Source of the DNA: CADEEN01 sp040384625
Lineage (GTDB): Bacteria > Pseudomonadota > Gammaproteobacteria > Burkholderiales > Burkholderiaceae_C
NCBI GenBank assembly: GCA_040384625.1
Contig: JAZKIW010000077.1
Location: 1 to 64,000 of the forward strand
Length of the DNA stretch: 64,000 nucleotides
Direction of reading: 5' to 3'
Shown here: positions 28,450-36,063 of the stretch, piece after piece
How positions within the stretch are numbered: position 1 is the first letter of the stretch
Layout: each line of letters starts with the position of its first letter
Position numbers and translations under genes: made by a program
The notes under the pieces: model-generated
What the model saw: only the letters and a program-made list of their open reading frames with translations
The model's database searches: none
What the model was told of the DNA's origin: nothing

Positions 28450-29235
28450 ATGGACGTCAAAGTCGAACTGCCCGTGACCGAGAAGCCCAAGTTGACGGTG
28501 CGCAACCTGAACTTCTACTACGGCAAGTTCCTGGCCCTGAAGAACATCAACCTGGACATCCCAGAGAACAAGGTCACCGCCTTCATCGGTCCCTCGGGTT
28601 GCGGCAAGAGCACGCTGCTGCGCTGCTTCAACCGGATGTTCGAGCTCTACCCGGACCAGCGTGCGGAGGGCCAGATCCTGCTCGACGGCGAAGACGTGCT
28701 GCATTCGAAGCTCGATGTCAGCCTGATCCGCGCCAAGATTGGCATGGTGTTCCAGAAGCCCACGCCGTTCCCGATGTCGATCTACGACAACATCGCTTTC
28801 GGCGTGCGCCTGTTCGAGCAGCTGCCGCGGGTCGAGATGGATGAGCGCGTCGAATGGGCGTTGAAGAAGGCGGCGCTCTGGAACGAGGTCAAGGACAAGC
28901 TCGGCCAAAGCGGTTCGGGCCTGTCTGGCGGCCAGCAGCAGCGCCTGTGCATCGCGCGTGGCATCGCCATCAAGCCCGAAGTGCTTCTCCTCGACGAACC
29001 TTGTTCTGCCCTCGACCCGATCTCGACCGGCAAGATCGAGGAATTGATCCACGAACTTAAGACCGATTACACGGTGGTCATCGTGACCCACAACATGCAG
29101 CAGGCGGCCCGTTGCTCCGACTACACCGCCTACATGTACATCGGTGACCTGATCGAATTCGGTCCCACCGCTGAACTGTTCATGAAGCCGAAGAAGCGCG
29201 ACACCGAGGACTACATCACCGGCCGCTTTGGATGA
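28450..29235 (+). CDS. pstB: Phosphate ABC transporter ATP-binding protein PstB
   Basis: This 261-residue ATPase energises phosphate uptake. Walker A is GPSGCGKST (47-55), the ABC signature is LSGGQQQRLCIARGIA, Walker B is VLLLDEPCSALDP, and the switch histidine is in VIVTHNMQQAAR. The KTDYTVVIVTHNM and MYIGDLIEFGPT segments are typical of PstB among ABC ATPases. It lies 10 bases after pstA and 13 bases before phoU. Confidence 0.97.
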   Translation: MDVKVELPVTEKPKLTVRNLNFYYGKFLALKNINLDIPENKVTAFIGPSGCGKSTLLRCFNRMFELYPDQRAEGQILLDGEDVLHSKLDVSLIRAKIGMVFQKPTPFPMSIYDNIAFGVRLFEQLPRVEMDERVEWALKKAALWNEVKDKLGQSGSGLSGGQQQRLCIARGIAIKPEVLLLDEPCSALDPISTGKIEELIHELKTDYTVVIVTHNMQQAARCSDYTAYMYIGDLIEFGPTAELFMKPKKRDTEDYITGRFG

Positions 29236-29248
29236 AGAGGAAGACACG

Positions 29249-29956
29249 ATGAGCGAAAAGCACCTCTCGACCCAGTTTGATGCCGAGCTCTCGGGCATCT
29301 CCAACCGCGTGCTGGAGATGGGCGGCCTGGTCGAGTCGCAGGTGGCACAGGCGGTCTACGCGCTGACGCAGTTCAGCGGCGAAACCGCGACCCAGGTCCT
29401 GCAGGCCGAAGAGCGCGTCAATGCGATGGAGATGGAGATCGACCGCGATCTGTCGGCGATCATTGCGCGGCGCCAGCCGACGGCGCGCGACTTGCGCCTC
29501 CTGATCGCGATCAGCCGCACGATCGCCAATCTCGAGCGCGTTGGCGATGAGGCAGCCCGCATTGCGCGCACCGTGCAGCGGCTGATCAACACCGGGGTGT
29601 CGAGCCGACTGCGCCTGCCGGTCGGGGACCTCTCGTTCGAGGCCGACCTGGCGATCGCGCAACTGCGCAAGACCCTTGATGCCTTCGCCCGGCTCGATAC
29701 CGCGCAGGCGCTCGAGGTGCTTCGCGCCGACGACCAGATCGACCAGGAGTTCGACGGCCTGATGCGCAAGCTGATCACCTACATGATGGAAGACCCGCGC
29801 ACGATTTCGGCCAGCATCGACCTGATCTTCGTCGCCAAGGCGATCGAGCGTGTCGGCGACCATGCCAAGAACCTGGCCGAAGCCATCATCTATGTCGTCA
29901 AGGGCACCGACGTCCGCCACTCCTCGGTCGACGCTGTCGCCGACGCCATGAAATGA
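29249..29956 (+). CDS. phoU: Phosphate signalling protein PhoU
   Basis: This 235-residue cytoplasmic, all-helical protein links Pst transporter state to PhoR and represses the Pho response when phosphate is plentiful. Two three-helix repeats are visible; each has an acidic metal-cluster signature, ERVGDEAARIART in the first and ERVGDHAKNLAEAIIY in the second. The start ATG 29249 (MSEKHLSTQFDAELSG) is preceded by GAGGAAG; an in-frame ATG at 29228 would overlap the end of pstB. The stop overlaps the phoB start (ATGA). Confidence 0.95.
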   Translation: MSEKHLSTQFDAELSGISNRVLEMGGLVESQVAQAVYALTQFSGETATQVLQAEERVNAMEMEIDRDLSAIIARRQPTARDLRLLIAISRTIANLERVGDEAARIARTVQRLINTGVSSRLRLPVGDLSFEADLAIAQLRKTLDAFARLDTAQALEVLRADDQIDQEFDGLMRKLITYMMEDPRTISASIDLIFVAKAIERVGDHAKNLAEAIIYVVKGTDVRHSSVDAVADAMK

Positions 29957-30663
29957 GCCGGATCCTGGTCGTCGAAGACGAGGCGGCGATCGCCGAGCTG
30001 GTGGCGATCAACCTGCGCCACGCCGGGTACGAGGTCAGCGTCGTCAGCGATGCGATCGGTGCAGTCCAGAGCGTTGACCGGATGCTGCCGGACCTGGTCC
30101 TGCTCGACTGGATGCTGCCGGGGCAATCAGGCTTGGCGCTGGCCAAGGCCTGGCGCGCCGACGCCCGCACGAAGGGTCTGCCGATCATCATGCTGACTGC
30201 GCGCGCCGACGAGGGCGACAAGCTCGCTGGACTCGACGGCGGCGCCGACGACTACCTGACCAAACCCTTCTCGCCCAAGGAGCTGCTGGCCCGCATGCGT
30301 GCGGTGCTGCGGCGCAAGGCGCCGCAGGCGCTCGACGATGCGGTCGAAGTGGCGGGGCTCAAGCTCGACCCTGCAACGCGTCGAGTGACACGAGTAGTCG
30401 ATGGTTTGCTGAGAGAAGTCAAGGTCGGTCCGACCGAGTTCCGCCTGCTGCACTTCCTGATGACGCACACCGAGCGGGTGCACAGCCGCACCCAGCTTCT
30501 CGACCGCGTCTGGGGAGACCATGTCTTCATCGAGGAACGCACCGTGGATGTACACGTCAAGCGCCTGCGCGAAGCCTTGGCGCCGGTCAATGGTGCGCAA
30601 CTGGTCGAAACCGTTCGCGGCGCCGGCTACCGGATGACGCAGGCCAACCCGCAGGCGGCATGA
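29953..30663 (+). CDS. phoB: Phosphate regulon response regulator PhoB
   Basis: This 236-residue protein has a receiver domain with acidic pocket E8-D9-E10, phosphorylated D52 in LVLLDWMLPGQSG, and the conserved Lys in DDYLTKPFSPKEL. A C-terminal winged-helix DNA-binding domain (about 140-232) reads VGPTEFRLLHFLMTHTERVH, then RTVDVHVKRLREAL. It activates promoters through Pho boxes, two of which lie between pstS and the fasciclin gene. It overlaps both phoU and phoR by 4 bases. Confidence 0.97.
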   Translation: MSRILVVEDEAAIAELVAINLRHAGYEVSVVSDAIGAVQSVDRMLPDLVLLDWMLPGQSGLALAKAWRADARTKGLPIIMLTARADEGDKLAGLDGGADDYLTKPFSPKELLARMRAVLRRKAPQALDDAVEVAGLKLDPATRRVTRVVDGLLREVKVGPTEFRLLHFLMTHTERVHSRTQLLDRVWGDHVFIEERTVDVHVKRLREALAPVNGAQLVETVRGAGYRMTQANPQAA

Positions 30664-32018
30664 ACCTGCTGCTGCCGCGTGTGGCCTCCGCGATGCTCGC
30701 CATCGGGGCTGGGGCCGGCGTCGGCTGGGTGGTCGGCAGTCTGTTGCAGTGGCCGTTGCTGGGCTTGCTCTCTGGCGCTGCGTCGAGCGCCGCGCTGGCG
30801 ACGTTGCGCGACGCCTGGCGTGGACGCCGGCTGATGAACTGGCTGCGCGGAGCGCAGGATGCACCGGCGCCGCGCGACAGCGGCCTGTGGGGCGAGCTGG
30901 GCTACCGCATCGAGCGCTCGCTGCGCCAGCGCGAGCGCGAGGTGACCCAGCAGCAGACCCAGCTGCGCCAGTTCCTGTCGGCCATCGAGGCCTCGCCCAA
31001 TGGGGTGATGATGCTGAATGCCAGCGAACAGATCGCCTGGTGCAACTCGCAGGCCGCGGACCACTTCGGCATCGACCGCGAGCGCGACCGCATGCAGCGC
31101 CTGACGAACCTGGTGCGGGCGCCGAGTTTCGTGGCTTACCTTCAGGCCGGATCGTTCGCGGAGCCAGTGGTCTTTGCCGGCCCACGGGGTCGCGCCACAC
31201 TCTCGGTCCTGGTGCGACCCTACGGCGAAGGCATGAAACTGGTGCTGTCGCAGGACATCACGGAGCGCGAACGCAACGAGGCGATGCGGCGCGACTTCGT
31301 CGCCAACGTGTCGCATGAGATCCGCACACCGCTGACGGTCCTGGCCGGGTTCGTCGAAACCCTGGCCAGCGTGCCCCTCACCGCAGCTGAGCAGCCGCGC
31401 GTGTTGCGCCTGATGCGCCAGCAGACCGACCGCATCCAGGCCCTGGTCGATGACCTGCTGACGCTGGCCCAGCTCGAAGGCGGCCCGCGGCCGGATGCGG
31501 ATCGCTGGGTGCTGGTCGATGCCTTGCTCAGTCGATTGGTGGCGGAGGCGCAGGCGTTGTCGGGCGGGCGCCACCGGATTGCGCTCGAGTCCCGCGCGGG
31601 GTGCCAGGTGGCGGGCGTCGAGTCCGAACTCGCCAGTGCCATGAGCAACCTGGTCAGCAACGCGATTCGCTACACGCCGGACGGTGGCTCGATCGATATC
31701 GCCTGGCGCATTCGCGCCAACGACGGCTGTGGCGAATTCGAGGTCAGCGACAGCGGCGTGGGCATCGCCAGGGAACATCTGCCGCGCTTGACGGAGCGCT
31801 TTTACCGCGTCGACGGTAGCCGCTCACGCGAGACGGGCGGCACCGGCCTGGGCCTTGCCATCGTCAAACACGTCTTGCAACGCCACGGTGGCGAGATCGA
31901 GATCCAGAGTGAACCCGGCAAGGGTTCGGTGTTCAGGGCGGTGTTGCCCGCCTCCCGCGTGCGCCCGGCTGCCGAGGGCGCCACTGCGACGAACGAGCCC
32001 GCCGCCGTCTCAGCGTGA
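30660..32018 (+). CDS. phoR: Phosphate regulon sensor histidine kinase PhoR
   Basis: This is a 452-residue kinase. The N-terminal hydrophobic region (about 5-45) forms the membrane anchor with a small PhoR-type linker after it. A PAS domain (about 95-200) begins LSAIEASPNGVMMLN. The HisKA helix carries His219 in RRDFVANVSHEIRTPLTVLA. The HATPase domain has NLVSNAIRYTPDGGSI (N box), VSDSGVGIAREHL (G1) and GGTGLGLAIVKHVL (G2). It is the last gene of the pst-pho unit, and its end overlaps the convergent membrane-protein gene by 9 bases. Confidence 0.96.
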   Translation: MNLLLPRVASAMLAIGAGAGVGWVVGSLLQWPLLGLLSGAASSAALATLRDAWRGRRLMNWLRGAQDAPAPRDSGLWGELGYRIERSLRQREREVTQQQTQLRQFLSAIEASPNGVMMLNASEQIAWCNSQAADHFGIDRERDRMQRLTNLVRAPSFVAYLQAGSFAEPVVFAGPRGRATLSVLVRPYGEGMKLVLSQDITERERNEAMRRDFVANVSHEIRTPLTVLAGFVETLASVPLTAAEQPRVLRLMRQQTDRIQALVDDLLTLAQLEGGPRPDADRWVLVDALLSRLVAEAQALSGGRHRIALESRAGCQVAGVESELASAMSNLVSNAIRYTPDGGSIDIAWRIRANDGCGEFEVSDSGVGIAREHLPRLTERFYRVDGSRSRETGGTGLGLAIVKHVLQRHGGEIEIQSEPGKGSVFRAVLPASRVRPAAEGATATNEPAAVSA

Positions 32019-33671
32019 GCGCTGTAGCACCTGGGTGTTCTCGTCGCGGTCGGTAGGCCGACGAATGCTCGTCACCAGCACCCATCCCGCCGGAAGCGGC
32101 GCGGCTGCCTGGCCACGACGCACCTGACGCAGTAGGACCCGGCAGCGCGTGCCAGTCGCAGGACCGGTCTCCACGCGCCAGTGACCATACTGCTCGAGCG
32201 CAGCGACCGCCGAGCGCGAATAGGCCGGTGCGGCAATGCAGGATCCCGCTGGTATCAGTGGTTTGAGCTGACTGGCCCAGGCGCGGTTGCTGCGGGCGTA
32301 GTCGAGCAGGGGCAGCCACAGGGTCATCAGCAACAACCAGGCCAGCGCCACGCCGCCGGCGGGAAGCACAAGGCTCTTCCACAGCGCGTGCTGGTGGCGT
32401 CCTGTGCGCCACCGCACCAGGACCAGCCATGCCAGCGTGCCGGCGATCGCGACCACGCAGGGCAGCAAGGCGAACTTCATCGCAAAGCCGGGCGCGAGCT
32501 TGACCACGTTGGCGGCCGTGCGAGCCGGTGTGCCCGTCAGCATGGCGGCGTAGATGACCCAGATCGCCAGCGCCGCGATGCTGAAGAAGAACACCGAGAA
32601 CCAGTCGATTGCCGCACTGGTGCCGCGCTGCAAGGTAGGCAGTGCGAATGCGGCCAGCACCGCAAACGCGGGCAGACCGAGCATCAGGGCGCGATCGAAT
32701 CCACCCCCGGCCAGACTGGCCAGCAGCGAGATGGCGGCCAGCGACAGGGGCAGTGCGATATGACGCTTGTTCAGGTGGCGGCGCCAGCGCCACAAGGTCC
32801 ACAAGGCCAGTAGCCACACCGGCCACAGGAACCACAGCCACAGCCGCGCCAGCTGAAGCCCCTGCGCGGCAGTGACTTCCACTCCCACGCGCCAGGCCCA
32901 GGTGCCCAGGACCCACGCCAGCAAGGCGGCAAGCAGCGTGGCCAGCGCGGCCCAGGGCGCAAAGCTTCGCCCCTCGGCATAGTTGGATCGCGCGGTGATC
33001 AGGCTGGCCGCTGCACCGAACAGGGCCGCGATCGTCGGTGCGCCGCTGGCGGCCAGCAAGGGCAGTCCAACCAGGATCGCGATGCGTGCGCGCCAGCCAC
33101 GAAAGGGAGCGGACGCGCAGGCCCATAGAGCGAGGGACGTGGCGAACAATTGGGCCAACTCGGGCGTGGTCTCGTGGCCGAGCTGGAGCAAACCGAGCGA
33201 AGCGATCAGAGCCAGCAGGGCACCATCGGCCACCGCACGGGCGTAGTCGACCGGCGCGGCTTCGCCTCCGAACGCGAAAGCCACCGGTTGGGCCGCCTCG
33301 GTGCGCGCCAGCTGGAAGGTGCTGTACCAGGTCAGCACCAGCACGCCTGCGAGCAGGAGGCCGAAGGGCACACGAGCCGCCATCGGCGCATCGACCCACG
33401 GCGACAGCAACCAGATGCTCGCCGCGCCGAGCCAGTGCGGCAGCACGGCGTTTTCGGGCGCCAGCCCGCCGATGGTGGGTGACAGCCAGCCGGTCCGTCC
33501 CTCCGCGATGGCCAGCATGTAGCCGAAGGCAGCCTGGTCGGCATTGCGCCAAGGATCGCGACCGAACAGGCCGGGCAGCACGTAGGCAGCACAGAACAGC
33601 AGCAGGGCCAGGCGCGGCAGGCGCTGAACCGCGCGCTGGGTCACGAGGGCCGGGGAGGGCGTCGGGTTCAC
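32010..33671 (-). CDS. ArnT-like glycosyltransferase family integral membrane protein
   Basis: This protein of about 553 residues has roughly a dozen hydrophobic segments. After the first helix comes a loop, GLFGRDPWRNADQAAFGYML, that resembles the catalytic loop of GT-C enzymes such as ArnT/PMT, which place the acidic residue in this position. PTIGGLAPENAVLPHWLGAA continues the similarity. The C-terminal soluble part includes CIAAPAYSRSAVAALEQYGH. GT-C enzymes move sugars from polyprenyl phosphates to lipid A or proteins; the acceptor here is unknown. The start GTG 33671 (VNPTPSPALV) is chosen over TTG 33695. No lipid-A or capsule genes are adjacent. Confidence 0.75.
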   Translation of the reverse strand: MNPTPSPALVTQRAVQRLPRLALLLFCAAYVLPGLFGRDPWRNADQAAFGYMLAIAEGRTGWLSPTIGGLAPENAVLPHWLGAASIWLLSPWVDAPMAARVPFGLLLAGVLVLTWYSTFQLARTEAAQPVAFAFGGEAAPVDYARAVADGALLALIASLGLLQLGHETTPELAQLFATSLALWACASAPFRGWRARIAILVGLPLLAASGAPTIAALFGAAASLITARSNYAEGRSFAPWAALATLLAALLAWVLGTWAWRVGVEVTAAQGLQLARLWLWFLWPVWLLALWTLWRWRRHLNKRHIALPLSLAAISLLASLAGGGFDRALMLGLPAFAVLAAFALPTLQRGTSAAIDWFSVFFFSIAALAIWVIYAAMLTGTPARTAANVVKLAPGFAMKFALLPCVVAIAGTLAWLVLVRWRTGRHQHALWKSLVLPAGGVALAWLLLMTLWLPLLDYARSNRAWASQLKPLIPAGSCIAAPAYSRSAVAALEQYGHWRVETGPATGTRCRVLLRQVRRGQAAAPLPAGWVLVTSIRRPTDRDENTQVLQRSR

Positions 33672-33694
33672 ACGCCGATCATGCCGCGCGGGCA

Positions 33695-33722
33695 ATGAAA
33701 AGGGCAGCCGAGGCTGCCCTTG
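33695..33722 (-). terminator. Rho-independent terminator of rpmE2
   Basis: A perfect 9-bp stem AGGGCAGCC/AGGGCTGCC-type inverted repeat (33701-33709 with 33712-33720) and a 2-base centre is followed on the minus strand by TTTTCATT. It lies 34 bases after the rpmE2 stop codon. It also falls just upstream of the ArnT-like gene start, isolating that gene from rpmE2. Confidence 0.8.
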
Positions 33723-33755
33723 TCGTGCTCGCCGTCGCGGCGATCACTCTGAAAC

Positions 33756-34016
33756 TCACTTCTTGGCGGTGAGCTTGGCAAACTTGTTGCGGAACTTCTC
33801 GACTCGGCCACCGAGGTTGTCGATGCTCTTCTGCGTACCGGTGTAGAACGGGTGCGACTCGCTCGTCGTTTCGACCTTGAACATCGGCAACTCGCGGCCG
33901 TCGTCCATCTTGATCGATTCCTTGGTCTGCGCGCAGGAGCGCGTGACGAACTTGAACCCGTTTGACAGATCGACGAAGCAGACGTCGCGATAAGCCGGGT
34001 GGATGCCTTCTTTCAT
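33756..34016 (-). CDS. rpmE2: 50S ribosomal protein L31 type B
   Basis: This 86-residue ribosomal protein starts MKEGIHPAYRDVCFVDLSNG. The features PFYTGTQKSIDNLGGRVEKF and a lysine-rich end are typical. The CxxC zinc-binding pairs of the A-type L31 are absent (only single cysteines at 13 and 28), which defines the zinc-independent B type; in many bacteria this form replaces the zinc form when zinc is scarce. A longer in-frame start at 34049 lacks family similarity. It lies downstream of rho on the same strand, 95 bases away. Confidence 0.95.
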   Translation of the reverse strand: MKEGIHPAYRDVCFVDLSNGFKFVTRSCAQTKESIKMDDGRELPMFKVETTSESHPFYTGTQKSIDNLGGRVEKFRNKFAKLTAKK

Positions 34017-34111
34017 GGGGAACCTCTCGCTGGGGTGGTTGGCAGCCACGCCTCGAAACTGGGCGCACTTACCGAGCGGAAAAACCGTAGATTATACAGG
34101 GCGATTGAAAG

Positions 34112-35374
34112 TCAGCCGCCCCGACGCATCATGTCGAAGAAGTCGATGTTGTTCTTGCTGGCCTTCATCTTGTCGAGGATGAACTCCATCGACTCGATCT
34201 CGTCCATCGGGTAGAGCAGTTTGCGCAAGATCCAGGTCTTTTGCAGGATCTCGGGTTTGAGCAGCAGTTCCTCGCGCCGGGTGCCGCTCTTGTTGAGCAG
34301 GATCGACGGGTAGACGCGCTTCTCGGCCATGCGACGGTCCAGGTGGATCTCGCAGTTGCCGGTGCCCTTGAATTCCTCGTAGATCACCTCGTCCATCTTC
34401 GATCCGGTGTCGATCAGCGCCGTGCCGATGATGGTCAGGGAACCGCCTTCCTCGACATTGCGCGCAGCACCGAAAAAGCGCTTGGGCCGCTGCAGCGCAT
34501 TGGCGTCGACGCCACCGGTCAGCACCTTGCCCGAGCTCGGCAGCACGTTGTTGTAGGCGCGGGCCAGGCGGGTGATCGAGTCGAGCAGGATGATCACGTC
34601 CTTCTTCAGCTCGACCAGGCGCTTGGCGCGCTCGATCACCATCTCGGCCACCTGCACGTGGCGCGCGGCGGGTTCGTCGAAGGTCGAGCTGATGACTTCC
34701 CCGCGCACGGTGCGGACCATTTCGGTCACTTCTTCCGGCCGCTCGTCGACCAGCAGCACGATCAGGTGCACCTCGGGATGGTTGGCGACCAGCGCGTGCG
34801 CCATCTGCTGCATCATCACCGTCTTGCCCGTCTTCGGCTGAGCGACGAGCAGGGCACGCTGGCCTTTGCCGATCGGCGCGATCAGGTCAATGATGCGGCT
34901 GGTGATGTTCTCTTCGGATTTGATGTCGCGTTCGAGCTTGAACTGCTCCTTCGGGAACAGCGGCGTCAGGTTCTCGAACATGATCTTGTGCTTGCTCTCC
35001 TCGGGCAGCAGGCCGTTCACGCGATCGACCTTGACCAGCGCGAAGTAGCGCTCACCGTCCTTGGGCACCCGCACTTCGCCTTCGACCATGTCGCCGGTGT
35101 GCAGGTTGAAGCGCCGGATCTGGCTCGGCGACAGGTAGATGTCGTCGGTCGAGGCCATGTAGCTGGCCTCGATGGAGCGCAGGAAGCCGAAGCCGTCAGG
35201 CAGCACCTCGAGTACACCGTCGCCGAAGACCTGCTCGCCGCCCTTGGCGCGCTTCTTCATGATCGCGAACATCAACTCCTGCTTGCGCAGGCGGGCGACG
35301 TTCTCGATCTCGAGCTCCTCGCCCATCTTGAGGAGCTCGGAGACGTGTTGCGCTTTCAGTTCAGACAGATGCAT
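34112..35374 (-). CDS. rho: Transcription termination factor Rho
   Basis: This 420-residue hexameric RNA helicase ends transcription at Rho-dependent sites. The N-terminal domain (MHLSELKAQHVSELLKMGEE) leads to a cold-shock-like RNA-binding domain with the RNP motif DGFGFLR (60-66). The ATPase core has Walker A QPKTGKT (179-185), Walker B DVIILLDSITRLARAYN, the Q-loop and the R-loop near SGKVLTGGVDANALQ. The start ATG 35374 gives the standard N-terminus and a length one residue from E. coli Rho. A 250-base untranslated leader precedes it. Confidence 0.97.
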   Translation of the reverse strand: MHLSELKAQHVSELLKMGEELEIENVARLRKQELMFAIMKKRAKGGEQVFGDGVLEVLPDGFGFLRSIEASYMASTDDIYLSPSQIRRFNLHTGDMVEGEVRVPKDGERYFALVKVDRVNGLLPEESKHKIMFENLTPLFPKEQFKLERDIKSEENITSRIIDLIAPIGKGQRALLVAQPKTGKTVMMQQMAHALVANHPEVHLIVLLVDERPEEVTEMVRTVRGEVISSTFDEPAARHVQVAEMVIERAKRLVELKKDVIILLDSITRLARAYNNVLPSSGKVLTGGVDANALQRPKRFFGAARNVEEGGSLTIIGTALIDTGSKMDEVIYEEFKGTGNCEIHLDRRMAEKRVYPSILLNKSGTRREELLLKPEILQKTWILRKLLYPMDEIESMEFILDKMKASKNNIDFFDMMRRGG

Positions 35375-35630
35375 GGCGTGGGCCAACCCTCAGGGTGACA
35401 CGTGCCTTGCCAGGCGGCGTGCCGGATCGAATCGGCCCCAGGTCAATCGTTCGGAGGCAACGCCTGCGTCGGTGCCGGACGCGCTCATCGCGCGTTCTGT
35501 TCACTCAAGGCAGGGTGGGGGAGCCGAAACCGCGGGCCTGGTGCCGCTCAGCTTGTCGCTAACGGCAATCGCACAGGGCGCGGTGGCAATCTCGGGCTGC
35601 AGCGGCGAGGCCGCTTCAGCAATGTCCGGG
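35375..35630 (-). other. Long rho leader, no gene seen
   Basis: No convincing coding frame is present in these 256 bases between rho and trxA. Given a promoter at 35631-35661, the whole stretch would be untranslated rho leader. E. coli rho is autoregulated by Rho-dependent termination within its leader, and a long leader here is compatible with that; no specific rut site was identified by eye. Confidence 0.45.
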
Positions 35631-35661
35631 ATTATAGATGACCGTCAAGGAAGGACGTCAA
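35631..35661 (-). promoter_or_regulatory. rho promoter overlapping the end of trxA
   Basis: On the minus strand TTGACG (35661-35656) and a perfect TATAAT (35636-35631) are 19 bases apart. The -10 includes the trxA stop codon TAA. The spacing is longer than the ideal 17, so the -10 assignment is firmer than the -35. Confidence 0.55.
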
Positions 35662-35961
35662 CTGGGACTTGGACAGCGCCCCGACCTTGGTTGCAGCGAG
35701 TTGTCCGTCCTTGAACAACATCAGTGTCGGGATGCCACGAATGCCGAACTTGGCCGGCACGTCGCGGTTCTCGTCGACATTCATTTTGGCGATCTGTAGC
35801 TTGTCCTTGTAGGACTCGGACACCTCGTCCAGGATTGGCGCAATCATCTTGCAAGGACCGCACCATTCGGCCCAGTAATCGACCAGCACGGGCTTGTCGG
35901 CCTTCAGGACGTCGCTTTCGAACGACGCGTCGGAAACATGCTTGATCAGTTCGCTGCTCAT
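35632..35961 (-). CDS. trxA: Thioredoxin
   Basis: This 109-residue cytoplasmic disulfide reductase has the canonical active site WCGPC (33-37) in VDYWAEWCGPCKMIAPIL, the buried Asp27, and the cis-proline loop GIRGIPTLMLFKDG. The start is ATG 35961 (MSSELIKHVSDASFESD), which gives the family length; a longer in-frame start at 36009 adds unrelated residues. It lies directly upstream of rho, the trxA-rho order also found in E. coli. It is divergent from the AddB-like gene. Confidence 0.97.
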   Translation of the reverse strand: MSSELIKHVSDASFESDVLKADKPVLVDYWAEWCGPCKMIAPILDEVSESYKDKLQIAKMNVDENRDVPAKFGIRGIPTLMLFKDGQLAATKVGALSKSQLTSFLDGHL

Positions 35962-36063
35962 GGTGTGGACCCTTCGATGCCCTGGCGCCGTCGATGGCCC
36001 AAGGCACAATCATTCTGACACAAGCCCCTTGTTCGCGAGGCTCGCCAGCCCCGGCCGTTTTCA

